Positions 33,431-46,249 of a stretch of 64,000 bases of DNA are shown here, one piece after another (positions within the stretch are counted from its first letter, which is position 1; every line of letters starts with the position of its first letter). The notes under the pieces were generated by a model that ran no database searches, was not told the origin of the DNA, and saw only the letters and a list, made by a program, of their open reading frames with translations. This stretch comes from Bactrocera neohumeralis (Eukaryota; Arthropoda; Insecta; Diptera; Tephritidae): positions 22,756,635 to 22,820,634 of the forward strand of contig NC_065921.1 in the NCBI RefSeq assembly GCF_024586455.1, in the 5' to 3' direction. A program made the translations under genes and the position numbers.

Positions 33431-36400
33431 TCATTTGTTTCGTTCAATGCATAACACTATTCCTGGTATACGGTTCTAATCAGAATCAAACATTATCATT
33501 ATTCACTCTTGGCCGCTAAGTCACGGCGAGAAAGATAAGAATATGTTCTAGCTTCAGATTTTTTTCTATATCTCTAGGATTCTGTAGATTTTCAATTAAA
33601 ATTTATCGCCTTACTTCAAATTTTCCGTCCTAGGAAACCACATTGCTGATACCGACAGCTTAGAAGACATTGTATGAAGCGAATATAAAAGTAATGTTCT
33701 TGGAACTTTCTTGAAACTTTGCCGTGATTATTATACGGTTTTGGACTTGCATAAGTATATAGTAAGTTTTTTCAGGTACACCACGTTCTGGATCTTTTTT
33801 GCTGTTTTTATTGTTGCTTTTTATTTTTGCTGAGTAGATATTCATTTGGAAAAAGGCCGATAATTTTGACGCGCTAGGCTTAAAAACTGACGGTTTCATA
33901 TCTCTAGTGTTAAGTGAAGCGATATACATATGTAGTCGTGTGGTAAACTTTTTCCTTATCAAATTCATAAAATTAGACTTAACATCACAAAATAAGACCT
34001 CTAATAGTCAAATAAGTAATTATAAATATGCTGAAAGATGGTTATCGACCTACCAGCTTCAGAACTATTGCAAATCTAAGGGTAGTACCACACTAATACT
34101 AGATTTAAAGACTAAACGATAGGGTTGTTGAAAGAGCTTTGTTATCAATCCACTGATTCTTTGATTGAAGGAGTTTGCTTAGAGACTATGTAGGCTTTCA
34201 AATATAATAGTCTCTACAGTCAGTTAATATATAAGAATTGATTCGGCAGGAATGTTGAGTTATTTCCCATCGATTTATATGCCACAAAGACTTGTGAAGC
34301 GAGTCCTTCAAAAGGAAGCAAAACACACTTTGAAGGTCCCTCACAACTCTGGCAATCTTATATCCGTTTAAGTCATTTGGGTACCATTAGTTCTGATGAA
34401 ATCATTAAAGCATTACTCTGATATCAGCAGCAATTTTTCACTCGCATTATCACGATATCACAGACATACACATCCGGATTACGGCAAAGGCAAATGCAAC
34501 TTTAACTGCTTGCGAGTTAAATTACGCTCACACCTTTCTGCGAACGCTTAAGCACATAAAGTATAGTGGTTCGTATGTACGTGCGTACAATCAGTACTTA
34601 ACCACTCATAAATTAATCCTGACAACAGGAATTTATGTTCAAATAAAACTAATTGCTAACGTCAGTATGAAAAGTTTTACTTGCGGCTAAAGTGCGCTCA
34701 AAGAAACTTTTGCCCACCGCAGCAACGGCAACAACAACAGCAACAAACACAACACAAAATTACAACACCAATTACACTAACAACTTGACTGCAGGCGGCC
34801 CACAGCATTTTTTTTTGGCTCTGACTTATTCTGCAAATGACTACATTGTGATGTATATTTACTTACGCATACATACATACTTATGTATATACAAAGTTGC
34901 GGGTAATGCATAAACCATATATGTATATATGCGTGTTTGTGTGTTTGTGTGTTTATTTTCGGTTACTAATGGATTTAAGTTCAATTACACTGCGGGACGT
35001 ATTTGCCCTTTACTAACGCATTAATCTGTACTTAGAATTGGCCCCTATGATTAGGTGGGTCTCTGACAGTAGTGTCAAGGGAGTATCTGAATTTAGTTGC
35101 TCAAGGTGTATTTATAGGTGTTTAATTTAATCGGGGTAAATATTATGGCATATATTTTGAAAAGGTCTTAAAAATATACTTCTTTGTTATAAATCGTTGA
35201 TAAAATGCCTCATAGTTAGGAAATATTGGCTTGACTTTGCTAAAAAATACAAATGTTGTCATAATATTTTGGATAGTGTTATTTCGATAGTGCGATATGT
35301 ACCGACATATTATTCTTCCCTCTTCCTCCATCATCATCTTCGGTAAAATCACAAACAGATTCTTGTTTAAAATATATAAATTAAAGTCAATTTGAATACA
35401 GATTTTTTCTCGATATCTTTAATCATCTGGGTTTCTTGGTATCTTGACTTCCTCAATTAATCCAGTTCAGGGGTTACATTCGCTTCCTCGGGTAAAAACA
35501 GCTTTCTTCAACAATTTTTTCCTCATAAAAAATGAATTTTTTATTGTTACAAACAAACTATTAAAAAAGAAATTCAGAAATTTTTGGGGAAAAAAAAAAA
35601 TTTAATTCGGCCACTGGCATGGCATTTCCGGTGACCTCTCGGAAAAAAGATGCGCCCGAGTTGGCAAGATAACTCCTTATAAGATTATCTAAAGTATGAA
35701 AATAAAGTGTTTTAGTTAAAACTTTAATTTAGAACTTGGACGAAGGAAAGAAATTGAGAATTGGGTTTTTGGCAGACATTTTTCCCAAAAAATTAAAATT
35801 TCGCAACTTTTTGAATCGAAAAAAATCCTTCGTCTAAGTCTTTAAGAATTGCATCTCAAAGACCAGTGTAAAATCTCATGAAGATCGGTTGATTAGTTCT
35901 CGAGAAATCTTGCCAACCGACTTCAAAAACATAGTTTCGAGAAAAACGCGTTTAAAGACGGCGCACTTAGCCTAGCTAGCCTCAAATGCACAAGTTCTCA
36001 AGGCTGTGTCTGTTACTCGGATAAGACAAAAAAAAAAAGAATTAGATTTTTAAAACCCGTAAATCCATGTAACCCTTTCATCAGCATAAAAAAAACTGCC
36101 TTGCTGAGTAGCTGGTGAAGAATTCGGCAACATTTCTCAATATATTCTGCCAGCTGGATATGAGTAGTGGACGATTTAGCGATCATTGATTAACTAGAAA
36201 AATTAGTTGTATACGAAGTAATTCTATGCAATGGTAGATATTCAGTTGTAGACGCTTTTTCAGGATCAGCGTTCGTCTATCTGTTAAGTTATTACAGTTC
36301 GAAAGTATCATGGATACTCAGGGTTATTCGAACCTCGCAATTTCTGATAATCTCCTAAGCTTTGTACGGACTTAGATCATTGTATTACAGACTTTAACTA

Positions 36401-37120
36401 AAGTGGAAGAGGAATATCAAGTAATCTAAGTTTAGAAAAGAATTCTTGTGGTCCAGATCGTTTCCCGAATATATTTTTTGTTGAATTATTTTAAGCTATT
36501 CAGGTTGATAGATACCATAGAGACTCGCGATTATTCGAATCCTACACTTTCCGAGAACTCTCCTCTACTTTCAAAGGTTTCGTAGGAATTAGATCGAAGA
36601 GTTACATAGCTTAACTACTTTCAAAGATGTGATGATATTAAGTAATCTAACTTTTGAGAATAAATTTTATGATTGCTATCGTTCTCCGAATATATCGAAT
36701 CACTAAGATTTATTCGGATTTCATTATATTGATATTTACTATAACTCACCCTTATAAATGATATAAAATTCGGAAGGACGGAGATTCTACCATTCGGCTT
36801 TTGGATGATAGTTTAGGCTAGATTAGTTTAATTTGGTAGTCCAATAAGCCACGCATAGACCAGTTTTGGTCCTTTGCGATACCAGATGGAGTTCAGTTGA
36901 TAGGAAAAGAAGAGTAGTCTTTCTTTAGGATGCCTGCGCTTGACGACGATAAACATAGCTCAAACAAAATTGGTACTAGTAGTAAATAGTAGTAAATAGT
37001 ACTACAATCTGAATATCAGTAAAATGAGTTAATAACCACGTTCATTCCGAAAACAACAGATATGCTGAAAACTGTTAAACCACTGTCTAAAACGCCAACA
37101 GAATAAAACTTCACAACCAA
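33430..37120. other. Intergenic DNA without genes
   Basis: No conserved protein frame on either strand. It includes a stretch at 35460-36060 that looks like a dispersed repeat ('gtttcgagaaaaacgcgttt' and neighbours) and a two-copy tandem repeat at 36290-36710. Confidence 0.4.
36290..36710. repeat. Two-copy diverged tandem repeat (about 220 bp)
   Basis: Shared order in both copies: 'atactcagggttattcgaac' / 'agactcgcgattattcgaat', 'aagtaatctaa', 'gagaataaatttt' / 'gaaaagaattcttg', and 'ccgaatatat'. Confidence 0.55.
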
Positions 37121-37129
37121 GATGGTGTG

Positions 37130-38445
37130 GAAGGATTTTATAGGAGCAGGTATAAAAGGTGTGCAATAGGCGTGGCACCACCCACCTCTGGGGAAATCCT
37201 ATATCTCAAGAACTACTTAACCGATTTCTAGCAAAATAAATGTGTAAGGTTACAGAAAAATTCCCATCGAAAACTATCATGAGCGAAATCCATATAACAA
37301 ACTTTCAAAATGCAATTCAATAATGTTATCAGTATGAAATTTTGCACAAATAGTTCCCCAAGGTATACTATATCATCTAACGCCCAAAAGTTGTCGAAAT
37401 CGGACTATAACTTTTAAAAGATTCAGACACGAAATGTCTGGATTCCAATGCATTTAGCTGATTTCTTACCGAACATATCGGTTAGTCGGTGAGGTCTAGT
37501 ATTGAAATGTGTGGAAAATATTTTTGTGAAGACAGCATGCCTTGTGCCAAAAATGGGTAAAATAAGTTACCTCCCACAGCTCCATACAGGGTTTGTCCGG
37601 AAAGTAATAGGCCTGATTTTCTTCCGCCGCGACTGTACAGGATTTGTCCGGAAAGTTATAGGACTGAGTGGATTTTAAAAATTTACAAATTCTGTGTGAA
37701 ACTCAGTAAATCTGCGAGAGACGATTGATATGATCAAACGGCTTATCGAGAAGTACTCACGGACGACCAGAAATTGCGGCGAGTGGAAGTGTGCCAAGAA
37801 AATTTCAACATGTGTGAAAGTGACCGCCAATTTTTGAATAACGTAATCACTGAGTCATGGATCTTTGAGTATGATCTCGAGACTTTTTTTGGTTGCCTTA
37901 CTTGAAAAGGCCGATGAAAGGCAAGCATTTTGAGACAATAGAGAGGATCCAAGCAGCATGCACCTCGGCTCTCAAGGCTATTCCGGAGAATGCCTTCCGT
38001 GACGCCGTCAATGCTTGGAAATCGCGCTGCAAAGCTACATCGACGCAGAAGGAGCTTACTTTGAAAGTTTTTAAAAATTTTAACGATTGGTTCAATAAAT
38101 TTTTTTAAATCGACTCAGTCCTATTACTTTCCGGAAAAATCCTCCGTACCTAATGGAAAGATTTTCGAACTTCTGGTTAACTTTACACAGCATCTATCGG
38201 TCATTAAGTAAGATATATTAATGGAATTCAGGATCTTTTCCTAATAGTATTGTATCCTCTTGATTAAAATGGATGAAATCATGACAATACTTTATCTAGT
38301 TACATATATCTAATATTTACACTTACAAACAACCGATTAACTTAATGTCCTATTTATTGGTCGGTCTGCGAGGTTTCTTAATTGCAAGTTGTGAGAGTAT
38401 GTTCGGCGACGCTCAAACTTATCCCTTCCCCACTTGTTTTTAGAT
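37130..38445 (-). repeat. Dispersed repeat family 1 split by a mariner
   Basis: The right end at 38445 reads on the minus strand 'gaagggataagtttgagcgt' then 'catactctcacaacttgcaa'. The left part carries 'aataggcgtggcaccaccca'. The join across the inserted mariner (37587-38146), 'tccata' plus 'cctaatggaaagattttcga', restores the sequence seen uninterrupted around 8670-8700. Confidence 0.65.
37587..38146 (+). mobile_element. Internally deleted mariner with terminal inverted repeats, nested in family 1
   Basis: The left TIR is present twice, at 37587-37615 ('cagggtttgtccggaaagta') and 37638-37669 ('caggatttgtccggaaagtt'). Its inverse is at 38113-38146 ('actttccggaaaaatcctcc'). TA dinucleotides flank both ends. 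Inside, the plus strand reads TDDQKLRRVEVCQENFNMCE and LNNVITESWIFEYDLET, then jumps to MPYLKRPMKGKHFETIERIQ and ALKAIPENAFRDAVNAWKSR. The central catalytic part is deleted, so the element cannot move by itself. Confidence 0.85.
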
Positions 38446-38449
38446 TGAA

Positions 38450-40320
38450 GTTATCGCAAATAACTTTGTGTTTGCGATATCTGTACCAAAGTAAAATTAC
38501 TACAGAAATATGATACCTTGGATTACGTTAAATTTCGATAAGCAAGTGAAGAGCCTACCCTTTTACCCCTCCTGAGAGAGCATGATTTCGATTTTTGACA
38601 AGGTATGCACATTACGCTTATTAAACGATGAGTCCACGTTCACTTTTGAAAATATTTAACCGCACAATCTAATAGTTATGTACATCAAGTTTTGCTTACA
38701 TGGATATTTGTGTGACTAACATTAAAGTGCGTGTGTGATTAATAAGTCCCCTTGAGAGTTTAATTTAATAATAAATTTAGCCGAAATTTTAATCCATCCA
38801 CTTTAATATCAACAAAAAAAATTATAACCCTGAATTATTTCCTTTTCGAATTTAACAAAAGGTTATTATAAAACATCTCATAAAACAGCTTTTGCTTTCA
38901 CTAGTTTTCACTTCACCTGCCATTGCGCTTAATACTCGACCCAAACTCCAGCTAACAAATAAAAAATACTGCTTCATGTAAATGAGCCAAACTTTTGTGT
39001 TTCTGGTATTTCGCATTCAAATATTCCAATTCACGTGAGTGTATTTATTGTAATTCATTGCATGACTGCCGCTGCTGCTGCCAGCACGGCACATTCGAAC
39101 CGTTATTTTCATAGCTACGTGTTGTTATTGTTATTGAAAATTTATAGCGCGCTAAATACTTAAGCTTTTAGGCTGCTAATCTACATACTTTCCACCTAGA
39201 TTTGCATAAACAAAGTTGGGCCTTGCGTGCGTGCAAACGGTTTTCGCCTTTTCAGTGGAACCCCGCTGGTAAATAATTTCTATAGAAAGCGAAAATGGGA
39301 TATAAATTATTATTTTTTCATAGCTTAAAGTTGTGAACTAGAATCTGTTACGTAATAGTTAGAATGTATGCACGTGGAATTTTTTAAAATAATTTTTGCA
39401 TAATCAAATACATAATTGAGCTGGTGGATCAGCGAGAGAGAGAGTGTGTGTATTCGCGTACTGTGTGTGTTCAGATATGATTTTTGGAAAGCTACTTATT
39501 TGCGAAAACATATATCTGTTGTTGTAGTTCGCAAAAATTTCAAAATGTTTCCCACTAATATTAAAAGCTAATTAATTAACTTCACTGTTTCACCATTCTG
39601 AATATTCACGCATTTAATTGTTCCTACAGGGTATGACGTGGGTGTACTGATTGTAGTAGTAATTCTCTGCAACATTTATTTTAGGGATCAATATCAACAA
39701 TTTCGACCACGATTGCTGTTATTAGCTCATTTGTGCTTTGAATAATGATCATATTTTCGCCATTAACCTATTTCAATAAACATTTAGTTTTTAATTCAAA
39801 ATTTAGTCGGTAGAAGTCGGAATTGGGCGCAAAATTTAATTGATATTTACAGCTGAGTAAGGCCTAAAAGTTAAGCATTGTAAGAAACTAGGGTATGAGA
39901 AGCTCTACTTGATAACATAGTATTTCTAGTAAGGCCTATTAAAAGCTACTTACGAGTTCATTATCAGAAGGATGACTTTTAAGAGTTAATAAATATTCTG
40001 AATATTGTCAAATAAGCTTTAGAGTAATACCCATAAATTTAGGAAAATAACGTGTCAAATTGTCATCAAGATCTTGTAATTCTTCTGCGTTAATAAAATT
40101 TTTAATTTGGAGATACATATATATTAGGACTTCTTTTGACAGAAGCTTGACATCGCCATCAATTCGAAATTATTTCAATACAGTATTTTTCCCCGTCTCC
40201 TCCAGCTACAATCTTAGCAGATCCTGACACATAGATGGCGCTACCAGAATTAAATCCATATGATTTCTACTTAATCCTAACCTTCAAATAGCACATACAT
40301 ATGTAAGTATAGTATAAAAA
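38450..40320. other. Noncoding region
   Basis: No recognisable gene. A GA/GT microsatellite lies at about 39430-39470. Confidence 0.4.
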
Positions 40321-40389
40321 TTTTACAACTTTCGGATAATTTGTTTCTGCCTTATATCATTTGTTTTTGTGAAAAAAAATTGATGAAAA

Positions 40390-40920
40390 TGAGTTTCATT
40401 ACCTTTTGAAGGGAAAAAACTCCGTTGAAGCCAAGGTTTGGCTTGATCAACAATATCTGGACTAGGCACCAGCGAAATGTACCATTGAAAGTGGTTTGTT
40501 AAGTTTAGACGACGAACGCAGTGGACCCCAAAAGAGGTTGTTATCGACAAAAACATCAACCCCAGTTTTTCCATAGATATATGACAAAAGATGCAACATA
40601 ATTCCATTATTTCACTCGGGGAAAAACGCAGCATTCGGCTGGAAATAATTTTTATTGACTACCTCAAAAAAGGAAGGATCATCAACACCGACTATTACAT
40701 AGCATTATTGGACCGTTTAAAATATAAAATCGGCGAAAGTGCTGCTTCACCAAGACTTCCGCGTCTACTGTGTTCTCCAGATCAGGCTCTCAGCGACTAT
40801 TTTCTGTCCTTATATCTCAAAAAAAAAGAAAGAAATTTTTGTCAAATGAAGATGTGACCGTCAAAACAGACGCCTATTTTCCCAAATAATGTGATTTACT
40901 ATATTAGACCGGGTACTTGT
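40390..40920 (+). pseudogene. Internally deleted mariner transposase
   Basis: Plus-strand pieces in shifting frames: SVEAKVWLDQQYLD near 40415, LSLDDERSGP near 40500, then IIFIDYLKKGRIINTDYYIA, LLDRLKYKIGESAASPRLPR and DQALSDYFLSLYLKKKE. The block with the first catalytic Asp is missing. Confidence 0.75.
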
Positions 40921-41770
40921 CAGTTGACCTGTTATAAAGCATAGTTAATAAGGGTCTATAACCATTCGGCTGATGCATCACTACCATTTGGCTGGCGTAG
41001 CCGTTGAGTTATAATTTACTCTACCAAGCTGACTTCGAAAAGTACCACAAATAGCCTTCGCTCCATTTGTTACAAAATTTATTGTTGGCAGGTTCATAAA
41101 TCTTAAAGATAATGTTGAGCTCAAAAAAGTAAGTCAAGAAGAAATAGAGTCATTGGAGAACTAAGGAAACTTAGGCCGACTCTGAACTGATGTTTTTTCC
41201 CAAAATCATAGACTCTTTTTGTAAAGGATAAGTTTAGGTTAGGTGGCTAATTCCTCAACATGGTGAGGGTTCATACTTAAACCTATGTACAATAGAGCGG
41301 GTAGATTTTTTCTATAAAATCGTATATGCGGGATATGTTCTACGAATCATTCTGATAAACTTTGCCCAACAGACTATGGGTCTAAAGCCGGCTTCGTGTC
41401 CCAATCAGTTATCCGATTGCGACAAATGATCAATCTCTTAAAAACTCGCCTCAAATATCGCTGGCTCAAAGTCGGTTTAAGACCGAGACTATGGCAAAGT
41501 TGTTGGCCTGCAGAACATTTAGTGTATCTAAAAATTTGTCAAGTTAAAAACCTCGTATTTGTACGATGACAATCTCGCCCCTAATACATTTTTTCGAAAT
41601 GCTGGGGCGATTACGTAGATCGGTTTAATTTTTACTATTTAATCGCAGGCTAGAGGAGTTAAAAAATAATTATACCTCGCAGGACTCATTTGCTTGAGAA
41701 TCCTTAACTTCAAGTCACTTTTTTCAAGTATTACGTGTTTGATAAAATAAGAATAATTTAAAATTTCTGG
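40920..41770. other. No gene seen; 3' flank of the subunit d-like gene
   Basis: No conserved frame. A possible poly(A) signal for the downstream gene (minus-strand AATAAA) lies at 41774-41779. Confidence 0.35.
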
Positions 41771-41907
41771 AAATTTATTAAAATATAAATTCGCAAAAAT
41801 ATTCTCGAAAATTACGCGTAGGAAAATCCCGAAAAATACAAGTATATAGATAAAATACTCCAAATATATAGATATCTTCAAAAAGTCTCGTAATGAACAC
41901 TTTGCTA

Positions 41908-43891
41908 CTACTTATCGTCGTCATATTTGTCATCTTTGCATGGATCGTAATATTCTTCTTCGATATTATCTTTAGCACATGGATCATCATGTTCGCTATC
42001 TTCGCAGATTTTCTCTTCATTGTCTCTATTTTCTTCTTCACTTCGGAATGGATTGTAATACGGAAGAGCGCCGCAGGTCTTGTCAAGCTTGTTCTTATCT
42101 TCTTTGGAACGATCCTTGGATGATTTGTCACTTTTGGGATCTGCAAACACAACGGTAAAATTGTTTTTGTCTTTTATTATATCGGCTTCAGCTTTTGGCT
42201 CCTTCTCGTCATCACAGGGTTGTGTTTTTTTAACTTCTTTTGGTTTAATCACTTCCAAAGTACATGGCTTAGTATCAGATGTAGTCTTCTCCACCTTTGA
42301 ATCAGCTGCTTTTGAGTGCGGTCCAAAACTGCATGGATGCTCAAATACGCGGGTCTTATCTTCACCATCTTTAGGGTGCTCATTTTTTGTCGTACTCTTA
42401 CATTGATCTTTTTCGCTTTCCGGTTTTTTCTTGACTTTCTCGCACTGTGAAGTCTCTTTGTCTGCTGCTTTAACATCTCCTTTTACCCCAGCGCCAGATC
42501 CAGCATTGCATGGATCAAAGAAGACCCTGGTGCCTTTTCCGCCTTTAGATTGATCCTTTATTGAGGCACTCTTACTTGTATCGTTCTTGGCGTCAGCTTT
42601 CTTCTTGACTATATCGCACGGGTGTGATGTTTTAGATTCCACTGGTTGTGATTCAGGCTCTGTTTTAGGTTCAGCTTTTTCAAGCGCTGGCTTAACATCT
42701 GCTTTCTTTCCAAATCCAACATTGCATGGATCCATGAAAACGGAGGTACGCTTCGCTTCATCTTTATAAGGTCCCTTAGATGCAGTATTGCAGATGTCGT
42801 CTCCTTTAGCGGTGGGCTCTGGTTTCGTTTTTACCAAATCACATGGGTGCGACTTCTTTCGCGGCTCTCTTTCTATATCAACTTTTTGTGGCTTCTGTTC
42901 TTGGGGTGGCGTAGTGGCTTCAGCTTTCTCTTGTTTTGCTTGTTTTTTGATTAGCCCGCATGGATCAAGTTTCTGTCTCTCCTCCTCTGAAATGGGTTTA
43001 CCTACATAAGGTTTTGGTTCTCCTACACTTTTTGAACTAATTTCTTCTGTGGGCTTATCCTGCGGCTTTTTTTCTGACTCAGCTTCTGATTTGAGTGCCA
43101 CAATTTGGTGTGTATCTTTAGATGGTTTCGCCTCAATTTCCCTGAATTCGAAACTTTCCGTGCTGTCTTTAATGTCACGCGGTTTAATAGGCTGCCTACC
43201 GCCCCTACCACCAGCATCACCTCCTCCGCGATCACCGTCTGCTTTTGGCAGACCGACCGGTCCAGGTGTCTGTTCGTCTGGATCGTGCGGCCAAAAGAGA
43301 GGCTTACGTTGATGTGGTATATAATTTGAGCACTCAGGGCGCAAGTTAATAAACTCTTCCATAGTCATTGATGAATAAGGTTTCATTTTACAAAGTCGTT
43401 CTATTTCAGCTTCATAAGCTTTTACACGTTCGTTTGATTCAATGATGTACTGCTTCACTTGTGCCTAAGAATCAGATTTACGAGTATACTAAATAGACAA
43501 AGAAATGATTAGGACCCACCTGCACTACTGCTCTCTGCTTTTCCAGCTCTTCGTAGTATTTCTTCGTGTCCAATTTCACACGGTCATCGAACACCTTATT
43601 CAACTCTTCGTATTTTTTCTCGAATTCATCCACCATTTTAATGGCTTCTATCCTTACGTTCGTGCGATAGTAATCCCAATCGATTCGCGGCAACTTTTCT
43701 GGGTATTTATTCACGCGCCTAACAGTAAACATATCTTTGATAGGAATGGTATGATTCTGAAGCTTACACGCAACTTACTTTTTGTATTCAGTGTTGAGAT
43801 CGAGAAAATGACGAAATTGTTTCTTTTGATTATTTGGCACACGTTTCGCCAATTCGCCTAACACACTTTTGGTGGCATTACTGCCAGCCAT
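41908..43891 (-). CDS. knon: ATP synthase subunit d paralog with long Pro-Cys repeat tail (knon-like, 622 aa)
   Basis: Exons 43779-43891, 43520-43718 and 41908-43464 join in frame with introns of 60 and 55 bases. Residues 1 to about 170 follow ATP synthase subunit d, a peripheral-stalk protein of mitochondrial complex V. Landmarks are MAGSNATKSVLGELAKRVPN, LPRIDWDYYRTNV, a long coiled coil (about 65-130), YSSMTMEEF and PLFWPHDPDEQ (about 159-169). Ordinary fly subunit d ends about here. This protein continues for about 450 Lys/Glu/Asp-rich, apparently disordered residues with ten Pro-Cys sites: DPCG, HPCD, DPCN, HPCD, DPCN, HPCS, KPCT, QPCD, DPCA, DPCK. Three repeat units of 80-90 residues carry HPCD(L/I)VK and (S/R)VF-x-x-PC(N/S). 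In Drosophila the testis paralog knon shapes sperm mitochondria. Assignment to it rather than another subunit d duplicate is inference. Confidence 0.88.
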
Positions 43892-44164
43892 TCGCAAAAA
43901 TCAAATTCAGTAAATATATTTAGTTATAAAATAATATTTAAGTCAAATTTTTGTAGAAAGCTTGCAAAATATATTTTTGTTCAACAAATTTTTTTCAATG
44001 ATAAATGAACTGTGGAATTATGGAAGGGTTTCAATAGCAATAAAAAATGAACGAGTAACATAAATTTTTAAAACGGCGTTATGGTAAGACATTCTATTTG
44101 TACTTCAGACATAAAAAGCGAATTTTATAACAGGTAAATTTAAAAGTCCACGGCCTAACATAGT

Positions 44165-44765
44165 AAAACACATTTTTTGGCAAAATTCTTTTTTTTTTAT
44201 TCAATATAGTTCCCTTCAAGGGTGATTATAGCGACCCTCAAGCTTTTCGATATCATTTTTATAGTATTTGCTTCAAAATAGGCCTAAATTTCTGAGATCA
44301 TCACATCAATTTTTTTGCGACTTGTGAACAGGAGATAGTCGCTGGGGGCCAGATCTGGAGAATACGGTGGATGCGGAAGCAATTCGAAGCTCAATCCATG
44401 AATTTGTTTCATCGTATTCACTGACGTCAGACACGGTGCACTGCCTTGGTGAAACTGCACTTATTTTTTCCTTAAATGCTATTTTTTTGTCCTTCAAGCG
44501 GTCTAATAATGTTATGAAATAATAGTTGGTGATGATCCTTTCCTTTTCAAAATGGCCAATAAAAATTATGCATGCGCATCCCAAATACAGACTCTAAGAC
44601 CTTGTCCGACGGCTGTTGTGTTTTTCCACGCTTTGGACCGGGTTCATTGAGTGCAGTTCACTCCGAAGACTGTCGATTGGAATTCGGAGTGAAATGATGG
44701 ATCCATGTTTCATCCATTGTGACATATCGACGTAGAAGTTCCAGTTTGTCAGGGCTGAACATCAA
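44165..44765 (-). pseudogene. Broken mariner transposase
   Basis: Minus-strand pieces: LELLRRYVTMDETWIHHFTP (44690-44750; the first catalytic Asp is in the TMDETW motif), NEPGPKRGKTQQPSDKVLES, IIFIGHFEKERIITNYYFIT, LLDRLKDKKIAFKEK. The C-terminal third is frameshifted. A 26-base poly(T) run at about 44768-44793 adjoins it. Confidence 0.8.
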
Positions 44766-44799
44766 CTCGTTTTTTTTTTTTTTTTTTTATTTTCGTCGA

Positions 44800-45680
44800 T
44801 AACAACCTCCCTTGGGCTTCCACTGCGTTCACTGTCTTATGTGCTCATTTCATGACTATGCATTAGGTAAGGTTCAATGTCTGATCCAAGGATCATACCT
44901 AGAGCTCTATATGCAGTCCTTTGATAAACCATAGATATATAACTCCAGTATCCAATCATATAAGTCGACAAAGCGGCTGGTAAATAAAATAAATTTGCCT
45001 AGGCGTTTAATTCCACCTGCTCAGTGGGAATATGTTCCTTTTCCATACAGCTTCTTCAACTGCCCTCCGATCTTGGACTGGAGGTTGTCACTAAGCCCAG
45101 CTGCCCAATACTGAAGCAAACGAGGAGAATGAAGCACCGATCCGTTCACATTCTACTGGAAGCGGATTTAGAATGCCTTTTCTTGTTACCACACTAGTCT
45201 TACCAAAAATGCCTGGATGCCATTTATAACCAGCCTTGAACTCACGGTTAGTGAACTTAAGACTAGTATCGCCACCTTGCTATCAGAGTGAATAGTCACT
45301 TCTCTAACCCAGGTTGCACGGGAAATTGATAAAGAGTTTCAACATAACTCGTCAAAAACATTAGACAAGCTTTGACTCATCGACAAAGAAGTTCCCTACC
45401 TTTTTACTCCAACGACTTCTACCACTTTCACCCTTCCCAAACGCCCTCGCATTAAAGAGTCGCCAGATTTGGTTTTGGCGGCTTCATGATCCAAAAGATT
45501 CGGTATAGGGTCAAAACGTGTGGGGATTTCTTATGGAAATGAAACTTTTTGTCACAACCTCTGTCTAATTTTTTTTTGGAAACGGATGAGCACGAAATAA
45601 TAATGGTTGTTACACTTAGGTCGAAACATTTCTGAAATCTCGAAGGCTGCTATATACATTTCTGGCCTAATAATGAAAAT
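44800..45680. other. No gene recognised
   Basis: Degenerate sequence. A minus-strand frame near 45050-45180 is open for about 28 codons but is not recognised. Confidence 0.3.
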
Positions 45681-45689
45681 AGGATTATT

Positions 45690-45870
45690 TATCAACAATG
45701 GTTTCATTGTTTTTCAAAATATTCTCTATCAAGATTTATACACTTTTGCATGCGCTCAAACCAATTTTCGAAGCACTTTTTCCACTCCGATTGAGACACC
45801 TCCAAAACATGATTTTTGAATGCTTCAATAGCATCTTCCATCGACGAAAATCGTTGACCACGCATTATTT
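45690..45870 (-). pseudogene. Mariner transposase C-terminal fragment
   Basis: Minus-strand reading: RGQRFSSMEDAIEAFKNHVL, EVSQSEWKKCFENWFERMQK, CINLDREYFEKQ. This is the extreme C-terminus of the same mariner type as at 5451-6170. Confidence 0.85.
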
Positions 45871-46249
45871 TATAAGTATAAGTATGTATAAAGGCTCAAT
45901 GTCTGATCCAGGGAAGTGTGTACTTAATTCTTTTAATTTTCAATTGCAGCCTCTCAATTTCAATACTTCCTTTTTTGAGGAATCAAAAAATGAAACAGTG
46001 ATACTAATTTGTATATTTATTTGTATGTTTCTTCTCAATATTTTAATTGAGATTAATGAATTAATATAAGTAAAATTGTTAAAAAAAAATTGAAATTGTG
46101 TTAAAAATATAGGTTATGGTTAATATTGCATAATGTATATAAGAAGTGAAAGAATCTGAAATAAATTCTTTTTTATGTAAAAAAATAGGCTTCCTTCAAA
46201 ATCATATAAATCATCGAACAATTGGCTTGCCGAATAGCACAAACTCTGC

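Noticed and set aside
42080..43329. Several plus-strand open frames of 60-108 codons opposite the subunit d paralog
   Set aside because: They are antisense shadows of the long repeat-tail exon. Their Ser/Cys/Phe-rich composition mirrors the Lys/Glu/Asp codons on the other strand.
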